Shown here in pieces: positions 7,690 through 15,685 of a stretch of DNA of 36,657 bases (position 1 is the stretch's first letter; each line of letters starts with the position of its first letter). The position numbers and the translations under genes are program-made. The notes under the pieces were generated by a model, which searched no databases, was not told where the DNA came from, and worked only from the letters and a program-made list of their open reading frames with translations. This DNA is from Bacteroidales bacterium (lineage in GTDB: Bacteria > Bacteroidota > Bacteroidia > Bacteroidales > VadinHA17), in the NCBI GenBank assembly GCA_003141525.1, contig PLML01000194.1:1-36657 (forward strand), given 5' to 3'.

Positions 7690-8616
7690 TCAGACTTGCT
7701 TTTCCGGATTATCCGGATGATCATCTGAATATGGCTTGGCATAAAGGTCCTCAACTTTAACCCTGCTATCTTCAGGATCTAAAATTGTGATCAGCTGAAT
7801 CTGCGCTTCTCCTGCCTTCCCGTTGAAATAGAGAATGCATGCAAATATTGGCATCAATGGAAGTGTAAGGGCACTTACTATTGCAGAAAGGATAATGAAC
7901 AACGGTTTATTAGTAATATCAACCAGTTTTGAAGCATCTTCGGGATTTACAATTGTCTTTATAAAATTTCCTGTAAAGGGGATAAGTATAATTCCCGAGA
8001 AGATTAATGATATAACTAACATAATAATTATAAAAACTGCAACCCAGCCTATATTCGACCAGAAATTTTTATGAACCAGCTTTATGGTTCTGCTGATTGT
8101 ATTGCCAATATCTGTCCCTTCGACCATCATAACCGGTAAGATGAAAAGGTAAATTGTAACTACATATAACATAGCAAAAAAAGCACCTACAATAAGTACA
8201 AAAATTCCGAGAATAACAGCTATGGATCCTGCGAAAGCAAGAAGAACAATAATAATAAGATATGGCATAAAATACTTCAGAGATTTTAATATTGAATTAA
8301 AAACAGTATTCTCCTTGTCTATCGGGTTAAATATTACATAATATTGGATTATAGTAGAAAACAGGAGATTTATCAGAGAGATTACCAGGATTGGAAGGAG
8401 AAAGCCCTTGACCTTTTCAAGCAAAACCATCGGATCAGTGATTGAAGACAATTCCTTTATATTTACCAGAGTTGAGGTATACTGAATTACCAGAGACATA
8501 ACAAATGACATTATAAATAATGTCAGGAATTTTTTTTTATAGAACTCCCATAAAGAGCTCATTGCACTGTCGATATTATGTTTGCGGTAAAGAGGGTGGT
8601 TGCAGAATTGATCCAT
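7690..8616 (-). CDS. Polytopic inner-membrane protein of unknown function
   Basis: A 308-residue protein starting at ATG 8616. After a polar N-terminus of about 30 residues (MDQFCNHPLYRKH...), about six hydrophobic segments follow (roughly 31-50, 72-95, 113-140, 147-172, 192-215 and 238-268). A charged C-terminal tail of about 40 residues, rich in Asp, Pro and Lys, ends it. I recognise no enzymatic or transport motif. The alternation of TM pairs with short polar loops resembles unassigned Bacteroidota membrane families. It follows the alpha/beta-hydrolase gene by 35 bases on the same strand and may be co-transcribed. It converges with kduD, leaving only 48 bases between the stops. Confidence 0.8.
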   Translation of the reverse strand: MDQFCNHPLYRKHNIDSAMSSLWEFYKKKFLTLFIMSFVMSLVIQYTSTLVNIKELSSITDPMVLLEKVKGFLLPILVISLINLLFSTIIQYYVIFNPIDKENTVFNSILKSLKYFMPYLIIIVLLAFAGSIAVILGIFVLIVGAFFAMLYVVTIYLFILPVMMVEGTDIGNTISRTIKLVHKNFWSNIGWVAVFIIIMLVISLIFSGIILIPFTGNFIKTIVNPEDASKLVDITNKPLFIILSAIVSALTLPLMPIFACILYFNGKAGEAQIQLITILDPEDSRVKVEDLYAKPYSDDHPDNPEKQV

Positions 8617-8651
8617 GAAGTAATGATTTTAGATGTTTGCAAATTTAGACA

Positions 8652-9755
8652 TTATTGGTTTCCATCCTTTAGTTGTTCCAAAAGAATTTCCTGTAGTATC
8701 CTGTCAAATTTCTCAGGTTCCTCAAAAATCGGCGAATGAGCTGAATTCTCAAAAGAGTAAAACTTCTTTACTGGCGCCTGCAGACTGTCAAAATATTCTT
8801 TCGCAATTACGTAGCTTGTCTCATAATCAGATGTGCCTTGCATGATATAAACAGGAATCTGCTGCGATGGAATAGCTTTAAAGAGATTTGTTTTCATTAT
8901 TGCATCCCATAAATAGTTTCTGGTAAACTTCATCCCTTTTAAATAATTTATCTTTTCAATTAAATTGTATTCCTTACAAAAAAGGATCGACTCAACTGCT
9001 GCCGGGTAAAAATTCCCTTTTTTAACAGCGCCTCCATACCTTATGACATACTTTCTCTCAGTCAACATTTTATCGATGGCCTCTCTGGGATCAGAGTATG
9101 GAGGCGGACCTGTTTTTTCAAGTGTACGGATGGCTTTTTTGTCCTTTAATTCCCTGGCTCTGGACAAAACAAAATTGTATGAAATTTTTTCGGAACGTAC
9201 CTGATCACCCACCTGTCCCACTGAAATGAAAGCATAATAATACTCAGGGAATGTATTCGCAGTAAATGCTCCCAGCATAGATCCCCAGGAATGTCCAAGC
9301 AGGTATATTTTCTTGCGTTTAAATTTATGGATCAAATATTCTGAAACCTTCCCTGCATCATCAACAAACTGCGAGAGAGTCATCGTCTCGGGAGGAATGT
9401 TTTTTGAATATGAGAGACCTGCGCCACGCTGATCCCAGTAACAGACAACAAACAGATCTTCAATACGCGGATTAAATTTAAGTACAAACGGGAACTCCGG
9501 ATCTCCCGGTCCGCCATGAAGATATAACAATACTGGTTTTGTGGAATCTCTGCCACGGATTATCATTCTCTGATTGAGGCCATTAATATTCACAGTTTCA
9601 ATTACGGCAATACTCCCCGAAACCTTTTTCCCATCCTGAGTGAAAAATGGCTTTGAGTAACCAGTACTCTCAATAAGAACAAAAATGAGGAGGATAAAGA
9701 ACAGGAGAACTAAAGATTTGACAACAAACAGACTGGTAATCAGGAACTTCTTCAT
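8652..9755 (-). CDS. Membrane-anchored alpha/beta hydrolase, proline-iminopeptidase-like
   Basis: A 367-residue protein starting at ATG 9755. An N-terminal hydrophobic stretch (about 4-28) is a signal anchor or uncleaved signal. Motifs in order are the oxyanion-hole LHGGPG (79-84), YWDQRGAGLS (106-115), the nucleophile elbow GHSWGS with Ser156, an acidic Asp in QGTSDY and the catalytic His in ENSAHSP. The HGGPG plus DQRGxG pair is characteristic of the prolyl iminopeptidase (S33) branch. The N-terminal anchor suggests activity at the periplasmic face rather than cytosolic peptide turnover. The substrate is unknown and could be a peptide, ester or amide. Confidence 0.85.
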   Translation of the reverse strand: MKKFLITSLFVVKSLVLLFFILLIFVLIESTGYSKPFFTQDGKKVSGSIAVIETVNINGLNQRMIIRGRDSTKPVLLYLHGGPGDPEFPFVLKFNPRIEDLFVVCYWDQRGAGLSYSKNIPPETMTLSQFVDDAGKVSEYLIHKFKRKKIYLLGHSWGSMLGAFTANTFPEYYYAFISVGQVGDQVRSEKISYNFVLSRARELKDKKAIRTLEKTGPPPYSDPREAIDKMLTERKYVIRYGGAVKKGNFYPAAVESILFCKEYNLIEKINYLKGMKFTRNYLWDAIMKTNLFKAIPSQQIPVYIMQGTSDYETSYVIAKEYFDSLQAPVKKFYSFENSAHSPIFEEPEKFDRILQEILLEQLKDGNQ

Positions 9756-10062
9756 AATCTTATTTTTTTTTGTAAAAGGAAGGATTTACACTAAACGTAC
9801 CAGCCAGCCAGTTAAGAATTTTCTGTTATAAAGATAGGCATACTTAATTGTATTTCAATACTTTATTTTCCTTTTCTCCATTGTCTTGGCACGTAACTGA
9901 AAGGGAAGATACTATTCGGTTTTCTCGGAGTGAAGATCCCTTCATTAAGTCGTTCATTTGAACATTTCCGCATTCTATATGTTTATTTGTAGTTTCGAGA
10001 TATGTCCGGAATAAAATAATCAATACTTTTGATAATTAATTTAAACCAAAACAGTTAAGAAT
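9756..10062. promoter_or_regulatory. Divergent intergenic region between the hydrolase and the YD-repeat lipoprotein
   Basis: This 307-base spacer separates two divergent genes and must hold promoters for both. On the plus strand TACTTTTG (10024-10031) matches the Bacteroidota -7 box TAnnTTTG, 31 bases before the ATG at 10063. No good -33 TTTG lies at the right spacing; the nearest is at 9986-9989, which is too far. I see no convincing box for the minus strand, and no RNA gene or small coding frame. Confidence 0.4.
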
Positions 10063-11127
10063 ATGAAATTGAGCAAACTGATTTTTCCGTTAATCCTGAC
10101 TATAGTACTCGGGATTGGTATTGTTTCCTGTACCGGCAAGACAACGAATAAAAACATGCACACAGGTGTGGAGTATTATAGGAACCTTCAATTTAGTGAA
10201 ACACCTTATGATATTGAAAAGGGAACTCATCCATTAACGGCCGAACAGGCAAAAACAATAAACAATTATAAATTTACTTATGACAAAACGGGGCGTCTTC
10301 TATCAGTGGAATTCGTCAGAAATAATGTTCTTCTTGGATATTCATCAATGCAGGGAGCTGCAAAAATTACCTATGATTATGTCAACGGCAAGCAAATAAA
10401 ACATTTTTTTAACAAGGATAACGAGCCGATAGAATCCTCAGGAGTATTCGCTGTAGAATATGCTCTCGATGCAAATGGTACCCGTGCAGGTCTGATGTTT
10501 TTAGGAAAAGACGGATCAATGGTCGAAAACAGGAATAAGATACACGCATATACCTGGAATATCCTTCCGGATGGTATGTTAAGGGAACTCCGTTACAATC
10601 TAAAAGGTGAAGAAACTGTTATGAATCCTTTCTGTCCGTTTTATGAACTCAGGTTTACTTATAATGACAAAGGGTTTACCACCAGAATGGCAAATTATAA
10701 AGCCGATACACTTTATAACTGCACAGCTGAGAACTGTGGTGATATAGGAGTCTCTTATTTCGCTTTTACTACTAATCAGAATAGCGATCTTGAAACATTC
10801 TCAGTTTTTAACGTGAGAGGACAGATGTCAAATCTTTACTGGGGTTGGTCAAAGCGTGTCAATAAATACGATGAAAATGGGTATGTTTTAGAGACTGTTT
10901 TATATGACCAGGATAACGAGTTTGTGAAGGGTAAACTGGTTCCTGTAAATCAGAATAACTATGATAGTCATGGCGCTCTTATTGAGGTAAAAAATATGGA
11001 TAAGGACAGAAATTTAATAAATAGCCCCGAAAACGGTGTTGCTATTACTCAGTACAAATATGATGAAGTTGGTAACCGCATTGAAACGCTCACATTGGAT
11101 AAGGACAAAGTTCCGGTAAAAGTTTAA
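10063..11127 (+). CDS. Lipoprotein with YD/RHS-like repeat segments, unknown function
   Basis: A 354-residue protein starting at ATG 10063. The N-terminus is a lipoprotein signal ending in the lipobox IVSC (Cys23). Several segments have the YD-repeat look (YDKTGRLLSVEF, YDENGYVLETVLYDQDN, YDEVGNRIETLTLDKD), as found in wall-associated or RHS-type beta-structures, but no toxin or RHS core domain is present. The next gene, encoding a rhodanese lipoprotein, starts 22 bases downstream, so the two are probably co-transcribed and both cell-envelope located. I cannot assign a biochemical role. Confidence 0.8.
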   Translation: MKLSKLIFPLILTIVLGIGIVSCTGKTTNKNMHTGVEYYRNLQFSETPYDIEKGTHPLTAEQAKTINNYKFTYDKTGRLLSVEFVRNNVLLGYSSMQGAAKITYDYVNGKQIKHFFNKDNEPIESSGVFAVEYALDANGTRAGLMFLGKDGSMVENRNKIHAYTWNILPDGMLRELRYNLKGEETVMNPFCPFYELRFTYNDKGFTTRMANYKADTLYNCTAENCGDIGVSYFAFTTNQNSDLETFSVFNVRGQMSNLYWGWSKRVNKYDENGYVLETVLYDQDNEFVKGKLVPVNQNNYDSHGALIEVKNMDKDRNLINSPENGVAITQYKYDEVGNRIETLTLDKDKVPVKV

Positions 11128-11149
11128 CCGGTTTTGAAATAGCATTGAT

Positions 11150-12187
11150 ATGAAGAGACAATATTTTCCATTACTCTTTTTTATACTTCTTTGTAGCTTC
11201 TGTTTTGCAGGATGCAAAGGAAAAAAAACGGAGAATAAACAACAGGAAGTTGTTAAGCAGGTCAATAACCCAGTCGTAATCGGAAATGAGACTACGCTCT
11301 TGCTAAAAGATCTTAAGGAGACTGGCGATTACGTCAATAGTAAAGTATTCCCTTCACTTATAAAAGCCTCCATAGTGAATGAAAGCCTGGGCAAAAATAT
11401 TCTCCTTGTCGATTTGAGGTCATCTAAACAATTTGCTGAGGGTCATATTAAAAGTGCAGTGAATAAGAAATTTGAGGAACTTCCTTCATATTTTGAAACC
11501 GGAATCAAACCTTTTGAATATGACAAGATAATTATAGTAAGTGAAGATGGTCAGATATCAAGTTATACTACATGTCTGCTGAGGTTGATGGGATATGGTA
11601 ATGTCTATTCAATGAGATGGGGAATGAGCGCATGGAATAACATATATGCCCGGGAGGGATGGCTTAAAGGAGTATCCGGAAAATATGAGAGCAATCTTGA
11701 AAATGCTGTAAATGAAAGACCTGCTGCAATTTCAATGCCTGATCTCAAAACAGGCGTCTTAACCGGACCTGAAATTGGAACAGCAAGATTCCGGAAGTTG
11801 TTTGAAGAAGGAACAGGAAATATCTTTATAACTGCTGATGAGGTATTCAGCAATCCGCGAAAGTATTACATAATAAATCTGGACAGGAAAGATAAATATG
11901 AGGACGGGCATATCCCGGGATCTGTAAGGTATAAACCTGAAGGTACTTTGGGATATACTGATGAGATGGCCTCTATTCCCGTCGACAAACCTGTTGTTGT
12001 TTATTGCGGGACCGGGCACAATTCGGGATTTGCAACGGCTTATCTGCGTCTTTTTGGTTATGACGCACATACATTGAAGTATGGGAATAACGGTTTTATG
12101 TATAACAAGATGGTTAAAGAGAGAACCGCTTTATCGTGGCTGCCATTTACATCCGAAGATGTTAATGATTTTGAAGTAGTGAAATAG
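11150..12187 (+). CDS. Tandem-rhodanese lipoprotein (sulfurtransferase)
   Basis: A 345-residue protein starting at ATG 11150, with a lipoprotein signal and lipobox FAGC (Cys22). Two rhodanese domains follow. The first (about 70-165) has VDLRSSKQFAEGHI, but its active loop reads SEDGQIS with no cysteine. The second (about 225-325) has NLDRKDKYEDGHIPGS and a complete loop CGTGHNSG with the catalytic Cys. This matches the common plan of thiosulfate/mercaptopyruvate sulfurtransferases, where only the second domain is active. It would act outside the cytoplasm, consistent with the facing YeeE/YedE and rhodanese genes on the other strand. The physiological sulfur donor is unknown. Confidence 0.9.
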   Translation: MKRQYFPLLFFILLCSFCFAGCKGKKTENKQQEVVKQVNNPVVIGNETTLLLKDLKETGDYVNSKVFPSLIKASIVNESLGKNILLVDLRSSKQFAEGHIKSAVNKKFEELPSYFETGIKPFEYDKIIIVSEDGQISSYTTCLLRLMGYGNVYSMRWGMSAWNNIYAREGWLKGVSGKYESNLENAVNERPAAISMPDLKTGVLTGPEIGTARFRKLFEEGTGNIFITADEVFSNPRKYYIINLDRKDKYEDGHIPGSVRYKPEGTLGYTDEMASIPVDKPVVVYCGTGHNSGFATAYLRLFGYDAHTLKYGNNGFMYNKMVKERTALSWLPFTSEDVNDFEVVK

Positions 12188-12210
12188 CTTTTCTGACTTA
12201 TTTAATACTA

Positions 12211-12245
12211 ATTCCGGTCAGTTTGATAAAGTATCTGGCCGGAAT
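12211..12245. terminator. Candidate bidirectional terminator at a convergent junction
   Basis: ATTCCGGTCAG (12211-12221) pairs with CTGGCCGGAAT (12235-12245): an 11-base stem with one mismatch (a wobble in RNA) and a 13-base loop. It lies 23 bases past the stop of the plus-strand rhodanese gene and overlaps the last codons of the facing minus-strand gene. The flanks carry only modest T/A tracts, so termination efficiency is uncertain. Confidence 0.5.
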
Positions 12246-12676
12246 TTGTATTTAAAGACTTCATTGTCAGAAGAATTAGTAAGAATATAAATATTCCTGC
12301 ATCCCATCTGACTTAGTATCATCCATATTCTTGCTGACAAACCGGGATCTGAAGAAAAAAGCATTACCGGACCATCATGTTTCAGAATCATAGAAACATG
12401 GTTTTTCCTCAGTACCGAATCTGCAGGGATGTTTTGCACATCACCGGTCAGCTCCCTGATCCGGACGACATCTTTATCAAGATTGATTGTCAGGCTTTTC
12501 TTTTTAAGGGATCCAGCCTGTTCTATTGTAATTCTATTTGATTGTTTTATAGATGGTTCCGCCCATTTTTTTGCATCATTTTTAAAATGGTTCAATCCAG
12601 CGGATCTGATAAGCACCAGAATCAATATCGGAAGTACGACAACAATTACTAACTTGTATTTCTTTATAAACTCCAT
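12218..12676 (-). CDS. Membrane-anchored degenerate rhodanese-like protein
   Basis: A 152-residue protein. I start it at the ATG at 12676 (MEFIKKYK), because the frame upstream only translates a word repeat. A single N-terminal TM segment (about 8-25) anchors a small domain whose C-terminal half resembles the rhodanese end: PVMLFSSDPGLSARIWMILSQMG, then NIYIL. The position of the catalytic cysteine reads Ser (FSSDPG), so sulfurtransferase activity is unlikely. It is the last gene of a minus-strand unit with two YeeE/YedE proteins and another rhodanese-like protein. It may be a binding or scaffolding relative of that protein. The rhodanese assignment is moderate because the N-terminal motif is eroded. 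Confidence 0.7.
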   Translation of the reverse strand: MEFIKKYKLVIVVVLPILILVLIRSAGLNHFKNDAKKWAEPSIKQSNRITIEQAGSLKKKSLTINLDKDVVRIRELTGDVQNIPADSVLRKNHVSMILKHDGPVMLFSSDPGLSARIWMILSQMGCRNIYILTNSSDNEVFKYKFRPDTLSN

Positions 12677-12685
12677 CTTTTTTAT

Positions 12686-12758
12686 GGCGGATTGCGGATT
12701 GTAGATTGCGGATTCGAAAAAACTTAAATCCGAAATCCGAAATCTCAAATCCGAAATT
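12686..12758. repeat. Inverted word repeat (GCGGATT / AATCCGAA phrases)
   Basis: GCGGATT-type heptamers (GGATTGCGGATT, GATTGCGGATT) at 12688-12714 are followed by AATCCGAAATC-type phrases at 12727-12757. The second set is roughly the reverse complement of the first, so a long imperfect hairpin is possible. It lies in the 111-base gap between two minus-strand rhodanese-like genes and has added a spurious extension to the reading frame of the downstream gene. Confidence 0.75.
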
Positions 12759-12787
12759 CTATTTAATTCATAATTTCTGCCGCTTTT

Positions 12788-13399
12788 CTACTCACAGCCC
12801 CCGTCAAGCTTTTTCGCAGCTATATGTTTTGACCGGATGAATTTTAATTTCATGCTGTCAGGTAAACTATTCATTTCGGTAAATATTTTTTTTGCCCTTG
12901 TTCTGGTTTCAAACAGTGCATTTTCCCTCGCTGATATCCTGTCTCCGATAAAATTGCTGTTCATCACGGTGTTGAACCATTCATTCAGCCCGCCTTTCAT
13001 AACATAAGTGTTTTTAAAGTTCAAACCTCTTGCAATTGCAAGAGCATAATTGGAATCAATATCCCCGTTTGAATAAAATATGTTTTTGGTTTTTCCATTA
13101 TTAAGAATACTTCCCGGATCATTATCAAGAAGTCTACTATATGGGACATTAATTGAACCGGGGATATTCACAACTCTAAATTCTTCGGGTGATCTGAGAT
13201 CAATAATCTGAACAGAACTGTCTTCTGATACAATAAACCTTGCAACCTGGTCAACAGTAAAATATGTATAGTCGTCAAGAATTTCAGAGAGCAATTTCTG
13301 AGGCTTGACAATAAAAGTACGGCTTCCTGAAAGTGGTAATAAGGCAAGGATAAATCCAAGGCAGATAAGTCCTACTGAAAATTTAATCCGGGTATTCAT
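12788..13399 (-). CDS. Membrane-anchored rhodanese-like protein lacking the catalytic cysteine
   Basis: A 203-residue protein starting at ATG 13399, with an N-terminal signal anchor (about 8-28). The rhodanese domain (about 45-150) is well preserved: IIDLRSPEEFRVVNIPGSINVPY, then the active loop and YVMKGGLNEWF. The loop reads YSNGDIDS where an active enzyme has CxxGxR-type residues, so the nucleophilic Cys is replaced by Ser. A C-terminal extension of about 50 residues ends in GGCE, providing a lone cysteine near the terminus. It starts 11 bases after a YeeE/YedE gene, pointing to a shared role in sulfur-compound uptake or trafficking. I infer a binding function rather than sulfur transfer. 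Confidence 0.85.
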   Translation of the reverse strand: MNTRIKFSVGLICLGFILALLPLSGSRTFIVKPQKLLSEILDDYTYFTVDQVARFIVSEDSSVQIIDLRSPEEFRVVNIPGSINVPYSRLLDNDPGSILNNGKTKNIFYSNGDIDSNYALAIARGLNFKNTYVMKGGLNEWFNTVMNSNFIGDRISARENALFETRTRAKKIFTEMNSLPDSMKLKFIRSKHIAAKKLDGGCE

Positions 13400-13410
13400 T
13401 TTTTAAATAT

Positions 13411-14013
13411 TTAAATTTCGTTGGTTATATCGGGTCTCGCAAATCTCTTTTCTGCAATTTCTGCGAGCCAGAACATGGCAGCTGCGGCAATTATGAGAAG
13501 AAAAGTAAAAAGTCCCGGAGATATACCCATAACCTCGTTAATTTTAACCGGACCTTTATATGAACCGTTAGCCAGTTTCTGTATAAACGGATATGTTTCA
13601 GCAAACAGGAATGCACCGGTAAGTCCGCCAAGGAAAAAGATCATTGCGTCAATCTTCCCTATAGAAAGCGCGCATAAGCCAGTGCCGGGACAAAATCCAC
13701 CCATTATGAAACCTGCCCCCATAATAATACCTCCAACGATTGAAGCAGCAACGTAGAATTCGTTCACGAAGACCAGGTTAAGATTAAGCAATCCGAAATA
13801 ACTTAAAAATTGAGATCCGACAAGTGCGACAATTGCAGCTGTGAAAAAAACCTTGATTACAGTGGTATCATAGCCATAAAACATTCCTGCAAGCTTGCGG
13901 CTCGAAGAGAATCCTGCCTGTTCAAGTGAAAATCCGAAGCCGATGCCAATCAGCAGGGCGATAAGTAAATCGAGCCATTCCGGCATTGGTATAAGTGATG
14001 ATATTGGTCCCAT
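13411..14013 (-). CDS. YeeE/YedE (TsuA-type) transporter, half-size protein B
   Basis: A 200-residue membrane protein starting at ATG 14013, with about five hydrophobic segments. The family signature is GGFCPGTGLCALSIG (about residues 104-118), carrying the cysteine motif used by thiosulfate-type YeeE/YedE channels to pass the sulfur compound. Full-length YeeE-type proteins are about 350 residues with two related halves. Here the halves are separate genes, and the companion half is encoded 68 bases upstream. A rhodanese-like gene follows after 11 bases. Thiosulfate is the likely cargo by family knowledge; this is not shown directly. Confidence 0.88.
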   Translation of the reverse strand: MGPISSLIPMPEWLDLLIALLIGIGFGFSLEQAGFSSSRKLAGMFYGYDTTVIKVFFTAAIVALVGSQFLSYFGLLNLNLVFVNEFYVAASIVGGIIMGAGFIMGGFCPGTGLCALSIGKIDAMIFFLGGLTGAFLFAETYPFIQKLANGSYKGPVKINEVMGISPGLFTFLLIIAAAAMFWLAEIAEKRFARPDITNEI

Positions 14014-14081
14014 AAGATCTAATGTTTAGTATTTCGCATTTTATAGTTAGCGTTGTCTCCGGCCCTGTGCCCTGTGCCTTT

Positions 14082-14591
14082 TCATACCCAGTTTTTCCTG
14101 AAGAACCACGCAAATAAATAGGCAGAACCGAATATTGCAACCATTGTAACAAATCCGGCAACTGAAAGAACGGCCATTCCTGAGAGAGCGGCGCCACTTG
14201 TGCATCCACGTGCAAGCTGGGCACCATAAACAAAAAATACCCCCCCCAGAAAAGCAAAGATCAATCGTCTTGTGTTCGAAATACTTGGAGATTTTTCGAT
14301 TTTAAACTTTAGTCTCTTTGAAATTGCCCCCGATAAAAATCCCCCAGCAATTACTCCTAGTATCTCAATTGTGAGCCAGTTTTTCAAAGGTTTTTTCCCC
14401 CCTTCAAAATACTTGCTGTAATATATTGATTTGTCTGCATGAGAATGATCTACAGCCCCGACGATTGATACAACGCAATATTTGAAGCCACCGCTAGCAC
14501 CCAGGCCGCGACCTGCAAGGAACATAGCCAGCAGCAGAACTATCCCCAACATAGTACCTGCCACGTAAGGATTCATGTATTTGTTTTTCAT
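14082..14591 (-). CDS. YeeE/YedE (TsuA-type) transporter, half-size protein A
   Basis: A 169-residue membrane protein, started at ATG 14591 (MKNKYMNPY) rather than at the TTG three codons upstream. It has about four hydrophobic segments. The conserved motif ARGCTSGAALSGM (about residues 126-138) is the GCTSG cysteine signature of the family; another Cys lies in GFKYCVVS. It is the first gene of a four-gene minus-strand unit (half A, half B, two rhodanese-like proteins). A strong promoter lies just upstream. It probably forms a heteromeric sulfur-compound channel with half B. Confidence 0.87.
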   Translation of the reverse strand: MKNKYMNPYVAGTMLGIVLLLAMFLAGRGLGASGGFKYCVVSIVGAVDHSHADKSIYYSKYFEGGKKPLKNWLTIEILGVIAGGFLSGAISKRLKFKIEKSPSISNTRRLIFAFLGGVFFVYGAQLARGCTSGAALSGMAVLSVAGFVTMVAIFGSAYLFAWFFRKNWV

Positions 14592-14628
14592 ATAAAACAA
14601 ATTCAGTTTTTATTCTCCTACTCAACTA

Positions 14629-14659
14629 CAAAATTAATAAATCTGTGGCAGCAGTCAAA
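14629..14659 (-). promoter_or_regulatory. Bacteroidota-type promoter for the YeeE/YedE-rhodanese operon
   Basis: On the minus strand the -33 element TTTG (14659-14656) is followed by a 19-base spacer and the -7 element TAATTTTG (14636-14629), a full match to TAnnTTTG. The -7 element ends 37 bases before the half-A ATG. It is the best promoter match in the window. Confidence 0.65.
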
Positions 14660-14725
14660 CAGTCAGGGTTTAATAAAGTTCATAACGACCACAGGACTCC
14701 CAGACTCCCAGACTATTTTTCGTAC
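14655..14725. repeat. Short word repeat (GACTCCCA units) upstream of truA
   Basis: CAGTCAAACAGTCAGG near 14653-14668 and GACTCCCA repeated twice near 14695-14711 form a loose inverted pair (AGTC/GACT phrases). It lies in the divergent spacer between the YeeE/YedE operon and truA. It partly overlaps the -33 element of the YeeE/YedE promoter. Confidence 0.45.
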
Positions 14726-14750
14726 ATTTACACAGCGTAATATAGATATC

Positions 14751-15527
14751 ATGAGCAGATTCAAATTGACAATAGAATACGACGGAACGCGGTATTCAGG
14801 ATGGCAGATGCAGAAAGGTGGCAAAACAATCCAGGGTGAGATACTGGATGCCTGCAGGGAATTATTCAAAAATGCAGAAATAGATATTTTCGGAGCAGGA
14901 AGGACTGATGGGGGTGTTCATGCTTCCGGACAGGTTGCCCACCTTGATGTGGAAACAGAGCTGGCGCCATTAAAAATAAAATACGGTATTAATGACCGTC
15001 TGCCGCCTGATATTTGCATTATCAAGGTTGAGGAGGCCCATCCGAAATTTCATGCGCGGCATGATGCAAATGCCCGCAGTTATATTTACCAGATTAGCAG
15101 AAGACGTACCGCTTTCGGGAAAAAATTCGTGTGGTGGATAAAAGATCCGCTTGATATTAATCTTATGAATGAAGCAGCAAAACATTTTCCGGGACTGAAG
15201 GACTACAGGTACTTTACAGACGAGGATGCTGAACAATCATCCACCAAAGTAGAGATATTGCACGCAAAAGTTAATGACTTTGGTGATATGCTTGTTTTTC
15301 ATGTTGTTGGCTCACATTTTTTATGGAAGCAGGTAAGGAGAATGACAGGTGTCCTGGTTGAAGCAGGAAGAGGAAAAATCTCATCTGCCGATGTTGCATC
15401 ATTTTTCAGACTGAAATCAGATATACCTGCAAAGCTTACGGCTCCGCCGAGCGGGCTATTTCTCGAAAGAGTATATTATAAAAAAGAAGAGATCAGTTAC
15501 GAAACAAGGCCCATAATAACTCTTTAA
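14751..15527 (+). CDS. truA: tRNA pseudouridine(38-40) synthase
   Basis: A 258-residue protein of standard TruA length, starting at ATG 14751. The catalytic motif GAGRTDGGVHASGQ contains the nucleophilic Asp53. Further landmarks are YDGTRYSGWQ (10-19), the RSYIYQI segment and the C-terminal SHFLWKQVRRMTGVL. It isomerises uridines 38-40 in the anticodon arm of several tRNAs. It is a housekeeping gene, transcribed towards the large minus-strand cluster, from which a word-repeat hairpin separates it. Confidence 0.97.
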   Translation: MSRFKLTIEYDGTRYSGWQMQKGGKTIQGEILDACRELFKNAEIDIFGAGRTDGGVHASGQVAHLDVETELAPLKIKYGINDRLPPDICIIKVEEAHPKFHARHDANARSYIYQISRRRTAFGKKFVWWIKDPLDINLMNEAAKHFPGLKDYRYFTDEDAEQSSTKVEILHAKVNDFGDMLVFHVVGSHFLWKQVRRMTGVLVEAGRGKISSADVASFFRLKSDIPAKLTAPPSGLFLERVYYKKEEISYETRPIITL

Positions 15528-15561
15528 ATTTGGCTGTTAAAAAAGTAGATTTTTTCTCTTT

Positions 15562-15666
15562 CCCTTTGCGTTCCTTCGTGTGGTACTTCGTGATCCTTTG
15601 TGTTTCAATCCATTGTTTTTTACCACAAAGGTACACGAAGGTCGACATTAAGATACGCCAAGAACT
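15562..15666. repeat. Inverted CCTTTGTG / CACAAAGG word-repeat element
   Basis: Phrases CCTTCGTG, ACTTCGTG and CCTTTGTG (15573-15602) face the complementary phrases CACAAAGG, ACACGAAGG and ACGCCAAG (15624-15662) around a short T-rich centre. The 22 bases at 15621-15642 match those at 23588-23609 at 21 positions. The element fills the spacer between convergent truA and the radical SAM gene, where a hairpin could serve as a bidirectional terminator. Read on the minus strand it contains TACCTTTG, a match to the -7 box. Confidence 0.85.
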
Positions 15667-15685
15667 TTTTCAGCACCCCAATTTA

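Noticed and set aside
13922-14257. Open frame of 111 codons between the two YeeE/YedE genes
   Set aside because: It lies out of frame across the ends of both transporter genes, starts at a non-ATG codon and shows no membrane-protein family motif. The two real halves explain the sequence.
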